Below, in pieces: positions 24,801-32,795 of a stretch of DNA of 35,241 bases. Every line of letters starts with the position of its first letter. Positions within the stretch are counted from its first letter, which is position 1. The translations under genes and the position numbers were made by a program. The stretch covers positions 1 through 35,241 of the forward strand of contig CAMYJW010000006.1 of NCBI GenBank assembly GCA_947258815.1, read 5' to 3'. This DNA is from an uncultured Sphingomonadaceae bacterium (GTDB lineage: Bacteria > Pseudomonadota > Alphaproteobacteria > Sphingomonadales > Sphingomonadaceae). A model generated the notes under the pieces. The model ran no database searches. It had not been told where the DNA came from and worked only from the letters and a program-made list of their open reading frames with translations.

Positions 24801-27800
24801 CCGACAACTCTCTAACCATCGCCAGCCAGAAGATCGCTGACGCAAGCGAGCGACCAGCGTTCGAGGAGCATGTATCGGCCACGGTCAGGCGTCAGCGCGT
24901 TCAGATTGATCCCGTCGATATCGCCGACGTTCGCAGCAGGCTTCATGGATCGCTTTCGGGCGAGCACCACTATGCGCGCGCCGCTCAAAGAGGTCTGAAT
25001 TACGGGGAAGCCTTCCGGGTAGTCGAGCGCCTGGAGACCGGCGATGGCGAGGTTCTCGCAACCCTTGTGAGGCGCAAGGGCGAAACCGAAGCCTATCATC
25101 TCGATCCGACGCTGGTCGACGGCGCGCTCCAGGCCATGATTGGCCTGATCGGTACTGCCGACGACAATCGCCTGTTCCTGCCGGTGGAAGTGGCGAGAGC
25201 GAGGATTCCGAAATCCTCCCGCATTCCGGACAGGATATTTTCGCACGTCAAAGCCAGGGGGCAAAGCCGGTTTCATCTGACCGCTGATATCACGTTGATC
25301 GACGAGGACGGTGAGGCGCTGGCCGCGCTGGAGGGAGTTCAGGTCCGGGTTGCGCAGCGCCGGGAAAGGACGTCGGCACAAATCCTGCGCCATCAATTCG
25401 TTCCGTTTTCCGGTCTGGAAGCCGGCATTCCCCGGATGTCCGTCAAGGACCTCCTGGCGGCATATCGACCCTCGGAACTCAATCTGAGAAGACGACTTTG
25501 CAGCGATCATTACAATTCCGCGACGGAGGAGGCAGTCGCGCTGTATGCTGCTGAAGCGTTTCGCAAATTCGCGGGCAGCCGAGCATTCACGATCGAAGCG
25601 CTTGTTAGCGACGGAAAACTTGCCGCCAAGCACAGACACTACGCGACCGTGCTGCTGGAGATTGCCAAGCGGCATGGTACGGCAGAGGAGATCGCACCCG
25701 GACGCTGGCGAATTGTCACAAGGCGCAAAGCGGCAAAGAGTTGGCGCGATGGCTATCGCAGCCTGCCGCAGTTCGCCGCGGACTGGCTTTGCATTGCCCG
25801 GATCGGCAGCGAACTGCCCGACATTCTGAGTGGTCGAGCCGACCCCCTGGGTATCCTGTTTTCCGATGACAGCGCGACGATGGAACAGGTCTACAATCAG
25901 GGGTTCAGTTCCCTGGAAGCCAACGAAATTCTCGCCCAATCGGTAAGGAAACTGGCGGAAGAAATCTCGCCGCACCGGCCAGTGCGAATCCTGGAGGTGG
26001 GCGGGGGTACCGGCGGAACCGCAGGCCATATCTTGAGAGCCCTGAACGGGTTCGCGGCGGACTATCTCTTCACCGATGTCTCATCGTCCTTCTTGCGTCA
26101 TGCGGAGAGCAAATTTGGCGACTACCCCTCGTTCAGGACAGCCGTTTTTGATCTTGAAGCGAGCGAACAGGATCTTTTCGAAAACCGTTTCGATATCGTG
26201 GTGTGTGCCAACGTGGTCCACGCCACGAAGAGCGTAAGAGAGTCGCTGCGGGCGTTGAAGCGAATGCTCTGCGCCAACGGCGTCCTGATGTTGAGCGAAA
26301 TCCAGCGGTGCGCGGCGTTTGATTTCGTCTTTGGGCCGCTACCCGATGTCTGGCGGTTCGAGGATCGCGATGACCGGCCCTCACACGCACTTCTTGGAAG
26401 CCAGGAATGGGAGACGATCCTCCAGACCGAGGGCTTCGATGACGTGCAGGTACTTGGCGACATGCCGAGCGGTCAGACAGCGAATCTGTCCGTAGCGTTC
26501 GCGGTCAATCGAGACGATAGCGCAGCAGGGGCCGCGATCCGCGAACCGGCCGGGCAATCAGAAAAGCTGTGCTTTCTTGTCGACAACGGTTCCGCACTCG
26601 CAGCGCAAACCGCCGCCTGCATGCAGCAGGCCGGGCACCAGCTGCGAACAGTAGACCTATCCGACATACTGGCGAGCGTTTCGGCCGAGGAAGCAACGCT
26701 AGCGCGCTGGGCAGAGATTTTCGAAGGTGCGCTGGGCGAATCGTCCAATGACATCCTGTTCTTTGTTCCAACCCACTACGAATGTTCCACATCCGACGTG
26801 GTCTGGCCGCTTATCGCCATGATGAAAGCCGCGGGAAACGTAGCCGGCTTGCGCCGCCTGATACTGGTGACCGAAGGCTTGGAGGATTGCGCCGATGTCG
26901 CCGGCGCCGCCTCCGCCTACTGGGCTGTCGGGCGCGTGATTGTGAACGAATATCCGTCGTGGTCATGCCTGCGCATCGATTGTGCGCCTGATGCGGATGC
27001 GCGTGCCCGGCTGGCGGATGTGCTAGCCTCCGGCGATCTCGACGATCTGGAGCGCGGCGAAGACGAGCTAAGGGTCACTGCGCAGGGAATTCAGGCCAAC
27101 AGACTGTCTGCTTTGCCCGAAGAGCCAATCGCCGGTGCCCGCTCTGACGCCGATGCTTTCACTTTTACATTGTCCGCACAGGGTTCGCTGGAGAGTCTCA
27201 AGGCGTACCGCACTGATCGCGCTGAGCAGCTTGCCGATGGCGATGTCGAAATTCGCATCATGTCCGCTGGCATCAACTTCAAGGACGTAATGCTCACGTT
27301 GGGCGTCTTGCCCCCGGATCTTTTCAGGGAATCCGCGATCGGACCACGTGTCGGCCTGGAAGGCGCCGGCACGATCGAGCGTGTGGGTCGAAAAGTGAAT
27401 TCCCTTACGGTGGGCGACAAGGTCTTCTTCATGGCTGAGGGCAGCTTCGCATCGCATATCGTAATGTCCGCAGACGCCGTTCACCGGTTCCCTGAGGCAT
27501 GGAGTTTTCAGGAAGCGGCTACGCTTCCCGTCGTCGGCCTGACGACCATTTATGCTCTGCTTGTTGTCGCAAAGCTTCGCCGGGGCGAGACACTTCTGGT
27601 GCACGGCGGTGCCGGAGGCGTCGGCATGGCTGCGATCCAGATCGCGCAGTCGATCGGCGCGCGGGTCATCGCCACTGCGGGAAATCCGGAGAAGCGTGAC
27701 CTGTTGCGCGCGCTTAGGGTTGAGCATGTAAGCGATTCCAGATCGCTCGCGTTTGTCGATTACGTGCGTGAGCATACCGGCGGCGAGGGCGTCGATGTCG

Positions 27801-30454
27801 TGCTCAATTCCTTGGCCGGACAGCCCATGCTCGCGTCGCTCGATCTGATGAAGCCGTTCGGGCGGTTCATCGAGATCGGCAAGCGGGATTTCGAAGAGAA
27901 CAGCCGATTGAATCTCCGCGCCCTTGAGATGAACATCAGCTACCACGCGGTGGATCTTACGTATCTCTGGGAGAGCAGACCCGATCTGTTTGTCAGGAGC
28001 TGGAAGAAGCTCGTCGAAAAGGCATCCTCGGGTGCCTTGCGCCCTTTGCCGTTCAGGCAGTTCCCGGCGAGCGAGCTTCCTGCGGCGATGCGTTTCATGC
28101 AATCCGGGCGGCATATGGGAAAGCTGGTTGCCGACTTACGCGATCCGGCGATTGAGCTCAGCAATAGTGCGATCCCGCCGACCGTGCAGTTCTCTCCCAA
28201 GGGCGCTTATGTGATTGCCGGCGGTCTTGGGGGTATCGGCCTTGAGATTGCAAAATGGCTCGCAAGCCGAGGCGCCGGCGGGCTGGTTCTGGTCGGTCGC
28301 CACGGCGTGACAGATGAAGGTCAGCGCGAGGCCATACGCCAGCTTGAGGCCGATGGTGTCCGCGTCGTTGTTCGCGAATGCGACATTGCCGATCCCGATC
28401 AGGTCAATGCGCTTGTCGATGAAACGGCCGCAGCATTTGGCTCGATCAGAGGAGTCTTCAATGCCGCTCTGATTCTTGATGATCGCCTGATTTCGGACGT
28501 CACACGCGAATCAGTCCGCAAGGTTATAAGCCCAAAGGCTGACGGAGCGCTCAACCTGCATCGGGCGACTATTGGTCATCCACTCGAATGCTTCGTGGTT
28601 TTCTCCTCCATCGCCAACGTGTTCGGCAATCCGGGCCAAGCGAACTACGTGGCTGGCAATGCCTTCATGGAGCAGCTTGTCATGGCACGCCGGTTACAGG
28701 GCCTTCCCGGTTCGGTGTTGCAGCTCGGTCCCGTCGGTGATGTCGGGATTCTGCGTAGAGACCAACGCTTGCGAGACGCGATCGGGCAAGTCCTGGGCGC
28801 AACCATCTCGTCGGGCGATGTGCTCGCCACGCTGGATCGCCTTCTCGTGAACGGGCCGGCGATCGTCGCCGTGACGGGGAGGCACGCACGAGTGAACGCG
28901 CCGATTGAGAGTACAGGACGACTGGCCGCGATGATCGGCGAGGCGACTTCGGTTGAGGGCGAAGAGATTGACCTTATAGACCTCGCCAACGTCCCTTCCG
29001 ATCAGCGCCTGGCAACGATGGAAGGCTTCCTGCTGAGTACGGCTGCCGCCATTACCGGCGCGCACTCTGATCGCATCGATCTGGAGCGTTCTCTGGGCGA
29101 TCTGGGGCTCGATTCACTTATGGCCGTGGAGTTCAGCCATGTTCTGGAAGAGCGTCTTGAAATAACGGTTTCGCCGGCTGACATCGCGCAGGATCGCAAT
29201 CTGCGCGAACTGGCGCTGATATTGATCGGCCGCCTGCAACTGCCGGACACGCCCGGCTTCGCACCGGATAGCGAAGCGGCCCTGCAACGCGATGAAATCG
29301 ACAATTGCGTGGATGATGCAGTCCTGCCCCCGGATATCGGGGCCGCAGACCCGGTACCTGCCCTTCCTCTGTGCGAACGCGAACTGCTGTTGCTGACCGG
29401 TGCGACGGGCTTCCTCGGCAAGTTCCTTTTGTCGGAAATTCTGGATCGCGGCGCCCGGAAGGTAATTTGCGTGGTGCGGGGTGATGGCGATCGCGGAGCG
29501 GAAGATCGGTTGCGAACGTCGCTGTGCGAAGCCGGTTTGGACGTTCCAGCCGCCGAACTCGGCAAATCGGTGGAAGTCTGGGCCGGGGACGTTTCCCGGC
29601 CGCAATTCGGCCTGAGTTCCGATCGCTGGCGGTTTCTCGAAAGCAACGCGGACGCGGTTCTTCACAACAGCGCGAATGTCGGCTTTGTCGAGAGCTATCC
29701 CGCGATCAAGCCTGCGAATGTCGACAGCCTGACCCAGTTGATCGGGCTTGCTTCGCAAGGCTGTCCAAAGTCGCTGCATTTCGTATCTTCGCTGCGGGTC
29801 TATAGCCATCCCGAACAGGTAGGCGCAACAGATCCGATCGACGAGGATGTCCTACCGATGCCGCCACTCACGGCCGAAGGCGGATATGTAAAGACCAAGT
29901 GGGTCGCGGAGCAGATCGCCCGTGAAGCGCGTCAGCGCGGATACTCAATCGAGATCTACCGGCCGTCCTTCATCATCGGCCGCTCCTCCGATGGGTACTC
30001 GAGCGTTACAGACGTCGTCTCTGCCTTTACACGATTGGCGCTTGAACTGGGCATCTTGCCAGACCTGCAGATTGCCTTCCCGATGATCCCGGTCGACGTC
30101 GCAGCTCGGCAAATCGTCACTCTCCTGGATGCCGCCGGCGAGACGAAGGAGGCGCACCATATCACCGACTGGCCGTCGCTCTCCATGCCGGAAATCAAAG
30201 ACTGTCTCAGTGATGTTGGCGTGGACGCGCAATCGCTCGAAGTGGAAGAGTTTGTTTCGAAGGCGGCAGATTTCCTAGCCCGCAACCCAAGGCATCCTGC
30301 AATCTGGCTGCCGACCTTCCTGCGGGAGACCCCAATGGAAAACAATCTGGGAAGACTGATTTCCAAGCCTTCCCTGCCGGAGGGCATTCAGCCAACTCCG
30401 GACATCAAGCAGGTTATTAGTCGCATGATGCAATGGCTGCAGACTGAGCTTTAG
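21878..30454 (+). CDS. Highly reducing type I polyketide synthase with terminal thioester reductase
   Basis: 2858 aa. Domains in order: KS about 9-425 (C177 in DTACSSG, H312 in EAHGTGT, H352 in NLGHLEP); AT about 527-830 (S619 in GHSAGE, H721 in YPFHSP, closer to malonyl- than methylmalonyl-type); DH about 888-1160 (H917 in DHVVRERVLFP, D1081 in VDGALQ); C-methyltransferase about 1290-1540 (LEVGGGTGGT from 1372); psiKR/linker about 1560-1760; ER about 1770-2090 (GGAGGVG 1910-1916); KR about 2105-2330 (AGGLGGIG, LDD 2200-2202, S2244, Y2257, N2261); ACP about 2370-2450 (S2413 in GLDSL); reductase about 2500-2840 (TGATGFLG from 2507, Y2670xxxK2674). It probably builds a C-methylated, reduced chain iteratively and releases it as aldehyde or alcohol. 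The start is uncertain: the frame opens at 21842 and has no ATG before the KS, so the TTG at 21878 is used. No partner genes flank it; mobile-element scraps lie on both sides. Confidence 0.93.
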   Translation: MFSEASIGKIAITGAGLRLPGGISSLDQLWKFLIAGGDAIRDLPDGRWSKDLYDPGGGPGRTYVRRAGYIDDIEQIDTAFFNVSPKEAVMIDPQQRLLVQTAFEALENAGLSLDTLRQSRTGVFVGISSSDYGQLLNQQPRHSNAYTNTGGALSIAANRISYLFDLRGPSLAIDTACSSGLTALDSAVRAMRDGACDLAIVAGVNALLKPEPFVGFCAAKMLSPVAQCRAFDADGAGFVRAEGAVSYVLKPLDRAISDNDPILGVILGSDANNDGRTAGLSLPNMRAQIELIERVLEQSGVHPDEIGYVEAHGTGTAAGDPIEAEAIGRAIATKRSNGASLPIGSVKTNLGHLEPASGLAGLAKALLCLKYGEIPPSLHFDTPNPQIDFAGLRIEVADKRQALREEVIGVNSFGFGGANAHVLVARPPERTGEPKPEIGSSWYMISARSSDALAAGAQALADHVESNPENLLYDVAGTLALRRTHHPQRAAVWADSREELRAGLLALAKDEGAPNVVSGSALPAQEPVFVFTGNGSQWWGMGRELLASSVPFRETVEEIDAIVRSCSDIRLIDEFSASEAGSRMHLTEIAQPALFALQLGLVRLLDREGLSPAAVVGHSAGELAAAAVSGAFDLEAITRIVIARSHHQARTAGQGGMVALGMGAQDAEAYLATWPDIVVAGDNSPNATTLAGPHAQIDALVDGAAVEGLFARKLDIDYPFHSPAMDPIERGFRDDIGDVRGRETARPFYSTVTGTRIEGVELDADYWWRNLRQPVKFRDAIEALQGDGHGIYVEVGPHPNLLRHIRSESNRSGVQVRLVETLRQGEPETDSVRRSVISSAVVGAQFDHARRFQHPVEPVALPNYAWQNERHYVDPANASSVSGQPTGHPFLGARLPTDGGNWIQEFSLGAAPFVSDHVVRERVLFPAAGFLEIALAAGLVGDPNSGIEIDAFRIGKALTLRNDDEVIFQTSHDLTDNSLTIASQKIADASERPAFEEHVSATVRRQRVQIDPVDIADVRSRLHGSLSGEHHYARAAQRGLNYGEAFRVVERLETGDGEVLATLVRRKGETEAYHLDPTLVDGALQAMIGLIGTADDNRLFLPVEVARARIPKSSRIPDRIFSHVKARGQSRFHLTADITLIDEDGEALAALEGVQVRVAQRRERTSAQILRHQFVPFSGLEAGIPRMSVKDLLAAYRPSELNLRRRLCSDHYNSATEEAVALYAAEAFRKFAGSRAFTIEALVSDGKLAAKHRHYATVLLEIAKRHGTAEEIAPGRWRIVTRRKAAKSWRDGYRSLPQFAADWLCIARIGSELPDILSGRADPLGILFSDDSATMEQVYNQGFSSLEANEILAQSVRKLAEEISPHRPVRILEVGGGTGGTAGHILRALNGFAADYLFTDVSSSFLRHAESKFGDYPSFRTAVFDLEASEQDLFENRFDIVVCANVVHATKSVRESLRALKRMLCANGVLMLSEIQRCAAFDFVFGPLPDVWRFEDRDDRPSHALLGSQEWETILQTEGFDDVQVLGDMPSGQTANLSVAFAVNRDDSAAGAAIREPAGQSEKLCFLVDNGSALAAQTAACMQQAGHQLRTVDLSDILASVSAEEATLARWAEIFEGALGESSNDILFFVPTHYECSTSDVVWPLIAMMKAAGNVAGLRRLILVTEGLEDCADVAGAASAYWAVGRVIVNEYPSWSCLRIDCAPDADARARLADVLASGDLDDLERGEDELRVTAQGIQANRLSALPEEPIAGARSDADAFTFTLSAQGSLESLKAYRTDRAEQLADGDVEIRIMSAGINFKDVMLTLGVLPPDLFRESAIGPRVGLEGAGTIERVGRKVNSLTVGDKVFFMAEGSFASHIVMSADAVHRFPEAWSFQEAATLPVVGLTTIYALLVVAKLRRGETLLVHGGAGGVGMAAIQIAQSIGARVIATAGNPEKRDLLRALRVEHVSDSRSLAFVDYVREHTGGEGVDVVLNSLAGQPMLASLDLMKPFGRFIEIGKRDFEENSRLNLRALEMNISYHAVDLTYLWESRPDLFVRSWKKLVEKASSGALRPLPFRQFPASELPAAMRFMQSGRHMGKLVADLRDPAIELSNSAIPPTVQFSPKGAYVIAGGLGGIGLEIAKWLASRGAGGLVLVGRHGVTDEGQREAIRQLEADGVRVVVRECDIADPDQVNALVDETAAAFGSIRGVFNAALILDDRLISDVTRESVRKVISPKADGALNLHRATIGHPLECFVVFSSIANVFGNPGQANYVAGNAFMEQLVMARRLQGLPGSVLQLGPVGDVGILRRDQRLRDAIGQVLGATISSGDVLATLDRLLVNGPAIVAVTGRHARVNAPIESTGRLAAMIGEATSVEGEEIDLIDLANVPSDQRLATMEGFLLSTAAAITGAHSDRIDLERSLGDLGLDSLMAVEFSHVLEERLEITVSPADIAQDRNLRELALILIGRLQLPDTPGFAPDSEAALQRDEIDNCVDDAVLPPDIGAADPVPALPLCERELLLLTGATGFLGKFLLSEILDRGARKVICVVRGDGDRGAEDRLRTSLCEAGLDVPAAELGKSVEVWAGDVSRPQFGLSSDRWRFLESNADAVLHNSANVGFVESYPAIKPANVDSLTQLIGLASQGCPKSLHFVSSLRVYSHPEQVGATDPIDEDVLPMPPLTAEGGYVKTKWVAEQIAREARQRGYSIEIYRPSFIIGRSSDGYSSVTDVVSAFTRLALELGILPDLQIAFPMIPVDVAARQIVTLLDAAGETKEAHHITDWPSLSMPEIKDCLSDVGVDAQSLEVEEFVSKAADFLARNPRHPAIWLPTFLRETPMENNLGRLISKPSLPEGIQPTPDIKQVISRMMQWLQTEL

Positions 30455-30740
30455 GTCAAGCCGACTAAGATCCCTTCCATCTTGAAGGCGGATCACAGGG
30501 ATGCGGCTTGAGCCTTCGCCAAAGCTTCAGGGGATGATTCATCCGCAAGCGAGCAACATGCGTGTCGGGCACACCTTCAACCCACGGTCAATGCAGCTTT
30601 GCCCCGCGCCTGCATTCCTCTCGAAACCAGCTATTCTTCATCCAACACCTGCAGACCAATCGAAGCCAAAGTGGCTTAATGAGATAGGTGACCGGCGCAA
30701 AACCGGTACAAGTCCAGATCTCCTTGCCATCCGCGAATAG
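30455..30740. other. Region after the polyketide synthase
   Basis: No gene is recognised. The right part carries one copy of a 31-bp repeat (30686-30716) and lies where the frame of the second recombinase fragment continues into unrelated sequence (to 30588). I see no convincing terminator for the synthase gene. Confidence 0.45.
30686..30716. repeat. 31-bp direct repeat, copy 1
   Basis: The 31 bases are identical to 32796-32826 in the same orientation. The core holds the small hairpin ACCGG-CGCAAAA-CCGGT followed by ACAAGTCC. A short hairpin near an end with such a tail is a feature of rolling-circle (HUH) transposon termini such as IS91, but this is not proven here. The two copies enclose 2.1 kb with the recombinase fragment and the marR operon. 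Confidence 0.7.
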
Positions 30741-30905
30741 GGTTGCCCCCAGCAACCGGACAACTTCGTCCCTGCTCAGCACCACCGGCAGCTTGCGCAT
30801 CTGCTTCATGCGCACGAGCCTCCGGGCAAGATCGGGCCGGTCAAGTGTATGGGTGAAGAAGAACCGAAGCGCGGAAACCACGCTGTTCACGGTCGGTATG
30901 GGCAT
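30741..30905 (-). pseudogene. Internal fragment of the same XerD-like tyrosine recombinase
   Basis: On the minus strand the frame reads MPIPTVNSVVSALRFFFTH, TLDRPDLARRLVRMKQMR, then KLPVVLSRDEVVRLLGAT before similarity breaks off at base 30741. It corresponds to roughly residues 80-140 of the recombinase whose N-terminal part survives at 21156-21482. Shared segments differ at several positions, so this is a diverged copy and not the other half of one split gene. The N-terminal coding part is deleted: the sequence right of 30905 matches the region upstream of the left copy's start. Neither copy can be functional. Confidence 0.7.
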
Positions 30906-31018
30906 TTGCGCTACGCTGGCGATTCTGTCTCGGCACCGCCGGCAGCACCGCTCCCGCGAAGCGGGTTCGTGCTGCGGCCTAATTGCAGGCATGTTCCGGG
31001 AATTGGCGCCGCGGACAT

Positions 31019-31642
31019 TCAGCTAGCGGACGCTATTCTGCCTGTCACGCATACGGCGGGAAACGGGCGTAACTCCAGTTCGTGGAGCGTGATAGCGGAG
31101 AACCCTGCACTTAGCATCGCCATTTTCGTCCTGTCCGCCATGCCCAGCGCCTGCTCGCGGGTCAGGTTCTTCGATCTGGGCTGATAGGTGGTTGCAACCA
31201 TGCCTCGGGGCGCGAGCAACTTGGCAACATCGGTAAAGAGCCGGTCGATGTCGGGTACGAACTGGATAACGTTGAGCGAGAAGGCGCGGTCGAACGATCC
31301 GCGAAGGGTGTGCAACTCATCCGCGCCGATCTGGAGCACCGCGGCTGTCCCGCTCGCTATCTCGTTCCGCACGCGGTGTGAGGCCTGCCGTGCCATGGTA
31401 GCGGAATGATCCACGCCAAGCACACTTCCCTGTGTCACATGGGTTGCACAGGCTTCCAGCGCCAGCCCCGGCCCGCAACCTATTTCCAATACGCGGTGTT
31501 CAGGTTTCAGGTTCAGCAGATCGACCGTCCACCTGTTTCGTTGCACATTGGATGGCCGGTTTGCCATTACCAGCCCCGCGATCTCGCCGAGCAGGCCGCT
31601 GGGTTTTCTGAACTGCGAGATGATGGTTGTGCGCAGGCTCAT
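31019..31642 (-). CDS. Class I SAM-dependent methyltransferase
   Basis: 207 aa. Motif I is HRVLEIGCGPGLALEAC (about residues 49-65), followed by the acidic motif II VLGVDHSATM and motif III-like FDRAFSLNVIQFVPDI; GMVATTYQPRS and a C-terminal beta segment complete the fold. The substrate is unknown; the N-terminus (FRKPSGLLGEIAGLVMANRP) is typical of small-molecule methyltransferases linked to MarR or TetR regulators. It starts inside the stop of the upstream membrane protein gene (ATGA overlap) and is the last of a three-gene operon. It could in principle act on a polyketide product, but nothing in the sequence ties it to the synthase. Confidence 0.85.
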   Translation of the reverse strand: MSLRTTIISQFRKPSGLLGEIAGLVMANRPSNVQRNRWTVDLLNLKPEHRVLEIGCGPGLALEACATHVTQGSVLGVDHSATMARQASHRVRNEIASGTAAVLQIGADELHTLRGSFDRAFSLNVIQFVPDIDRLFTDVAKLLAPRGMVATTYQPRSKNLTREQALGMADRTKMAMLSAGFSAITLHELELRPFPAVCVTGRIASAS

Positions 31643-31893
31643 TCGCCGCGTCCAGCCCCGCCACGGAACCGGGCACCACGCCCGCTACGAAATCCCACTC
31701 CGGCGATTGTCGACAGCGTGCCGATCAGTAACAGCGCCGCAAGTGCATGGCTGAACTGCATGGCCGGTGCGCCGAACAGGCCCGCGGCAACCTTGTTCCA
31801 TGACCAGAGCAGCGCGATGGACGAAACGGCAATCATCGCCGCCGCCGCTGCCAACCCTGTCACTATACTGTGTCCCTTGCGATGCTCATGCAT
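31639..31893 (-). CDS. Small two-helix membrane protein
   Basis: 84 aa from the ATG at 31893, chosen because it overlaps the end of the MarR gene by 8 bp; an upstream start at 31944 would lie inside marR. Two hydrophobic helices (about residues 11-33, VTGLAAAAAMIAVSSIALLW, and about 44-64, FSHALAALLLIGTLSTIAGVG) are followed by an Arg/Gly-rich tail. I recognise no family. Overlaps on both sides show it is co-translated with marR and the methyltransferase. Confidence 0.65.
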   Translation of the reverse strand: MHEHRKGHSIVTGLAAAAAMIAVSSIALLWSWNKVAAGLFGAPAMQFSHALAALLLIGTLSTIAGVGFRSGRGARFRGGAGRGE

Positions 31894-32347
31894 TGTCGTT
31901 GTCTCCCTCCAGTTGGTGATCAAGTGCGGTGGCAAGGGCGGCAAGAGCCTTGCTCACCTCTGCGAGAGGTTGCCCTTCAAGTTGTCGGGCAAGCCTTGCG
32001 TAAACCGCGATTTCGCGTTCACTGATCGCTGCGAAGAGCTGCTTTCCCTTCGCACTCAGGCTGAACAGCGACGATCGCTTGTGCGCGGGGTTATCGTCCA
32101 TCGTCACCAGTCCGCGCTCCAGTAGGGCGTCCATATTCACCTGAATATGCTGGCGCGAGACGCGCTTTGCCCGCGCAATGGCGGGAACCGTGTCAGAACC
32201 ATGCCAGTCAAGCGCTTCGAGCACGGCGCGCATGGATGCATTGACACCAAGATCCGCGCACATCGTGTCCGACATTGCCTTGAGTCGGTTGAAGCACGCA
32301 CGGATACTCGCAGTGAGCTGTTCAAGGGAGGCGGATGGAGCAGGCAT
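31886..32347 (-). CDS. MarR-family transcriptional regulator
   Basis: 153 aa from the ATG at 32347; an in-frame ATG at 32392 lies within the operator palindrome and is less likely. The winged HTH is clear: ARAKRVSRQHIQVNMDALLERGLV as the recognition helix region, then NPAHKRSSLFSLSAKGKQLF as wing and following helix. Helical ends (MPAPSASLEQLTASIRACF and LARQLEGQPLAEVSKALAAL) form the dimer interface. It is expected to repress its own operon by binding the inverted repeats at 32358-32408 and to release them on binding a small ligand. Confidence 0.87.
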   Translation of the reverse strand: MPAPSASLEQLTASIRACFNRLKAMSDTMCADLGVNASMRAVLEALDWHGSDTVPAIARAKRVSRQHIQVNMDALLERGLVTMDDNPAHKRSSLFSLSAKGKQLFAAISEREIAVYARLARQLEGQPLAEVSKALAALATALDHQLEGDNDNA

Positions 32348-32357
32348 GGCGAAACTC

Positions 32358-32408
32358 GTTATTGACAATGTAGTTGTCATAATAAGTGACAATTATATTG
32401 TCAATAAC
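32358..32408. promoter_or_regulatory. MarR operator: two palindromes nested in one larger palindrome
   Basis: TGACAA-N5-TTGTCA (32363-32379) and TGACAAT-TAT-ATTGTCA (32387-32403) are two inverted repeats with centres 24 bp apart. The outer arms GTTATTGACAA (32358-32368) and TTGTCAATAAC (32398-32408) also pair with each other. The site starts 10 bp upstream of the marR start and probably overlaps its promoter. Size and symmetry suit binding of two MarR dimers. Confidence 0.75.
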
Positions 32409-32545
32409 GGAGAGCCGAATGCGCTTCCTCACAGGCACCATGTCACAATGGCGGCGCCTGTCGCAGCCAAGCATCCATGCCACCCAGATGTCCGCTTTGA
32501 GTTCTCCCTGTTTCAGACCGGACACTCCCTGATCAGATGGTGCTA

Positions 32546-32686
32546 AATTCCCTGTTAATGCGTCCAGGGAATTCGGTTCGCGATGCGCCGGAATTCAGCA
32601 GTTTTTGGTGGTTGGCTGAGGACAGGAATCCGGCAAAAATCCAAATATTCCCTGTTAATTGCGCAAAACAGGGAATTAACAGGGAA
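32546..32686. repeat. AGGGAATT-type inverted repeats
   Basis: AATTCCCTG (32546-32554) pairs with CAGGGAATT (32565-32573). TTCCCTGTTAATT (32648-32660) pairs perfectly with AATTAACAGGGAA (32674-32686), and the loop contains a further CAGGGAATT. Similar words recur at 34016-34051 and 34121-34149. The motif flanks the toxin-antitoxin genes on both sides. Confidence 0.65.
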
Positions 32687-32795
32687 AGACTGGTTCGCTC
32701 AGGACACCATCAGCATCGATCCGGAGTTTTGCTTCGCGGAAGGGCCGGCGCGCCGGTGGCGGCAAAGAAAGTGACAAGCCTCCATCCGACCGGAC

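Noticed and set aside
24812..26029. 405-codon minus-strand frame inside the PKS
   Set aside because: Antisense shadow of the DH/cMT region; no recognisable domain.
27068..28114. 348-codon minus-strand frame inside the PKS
   Set aside because: Antisense shadow of the ER region in GC-rich DNA; no domain or ribosome site.
31406..32125. 239-codon plus-strand frame over the marR operon
   Set aside because: Antisense to three overlapping genes with clear domains and starts.
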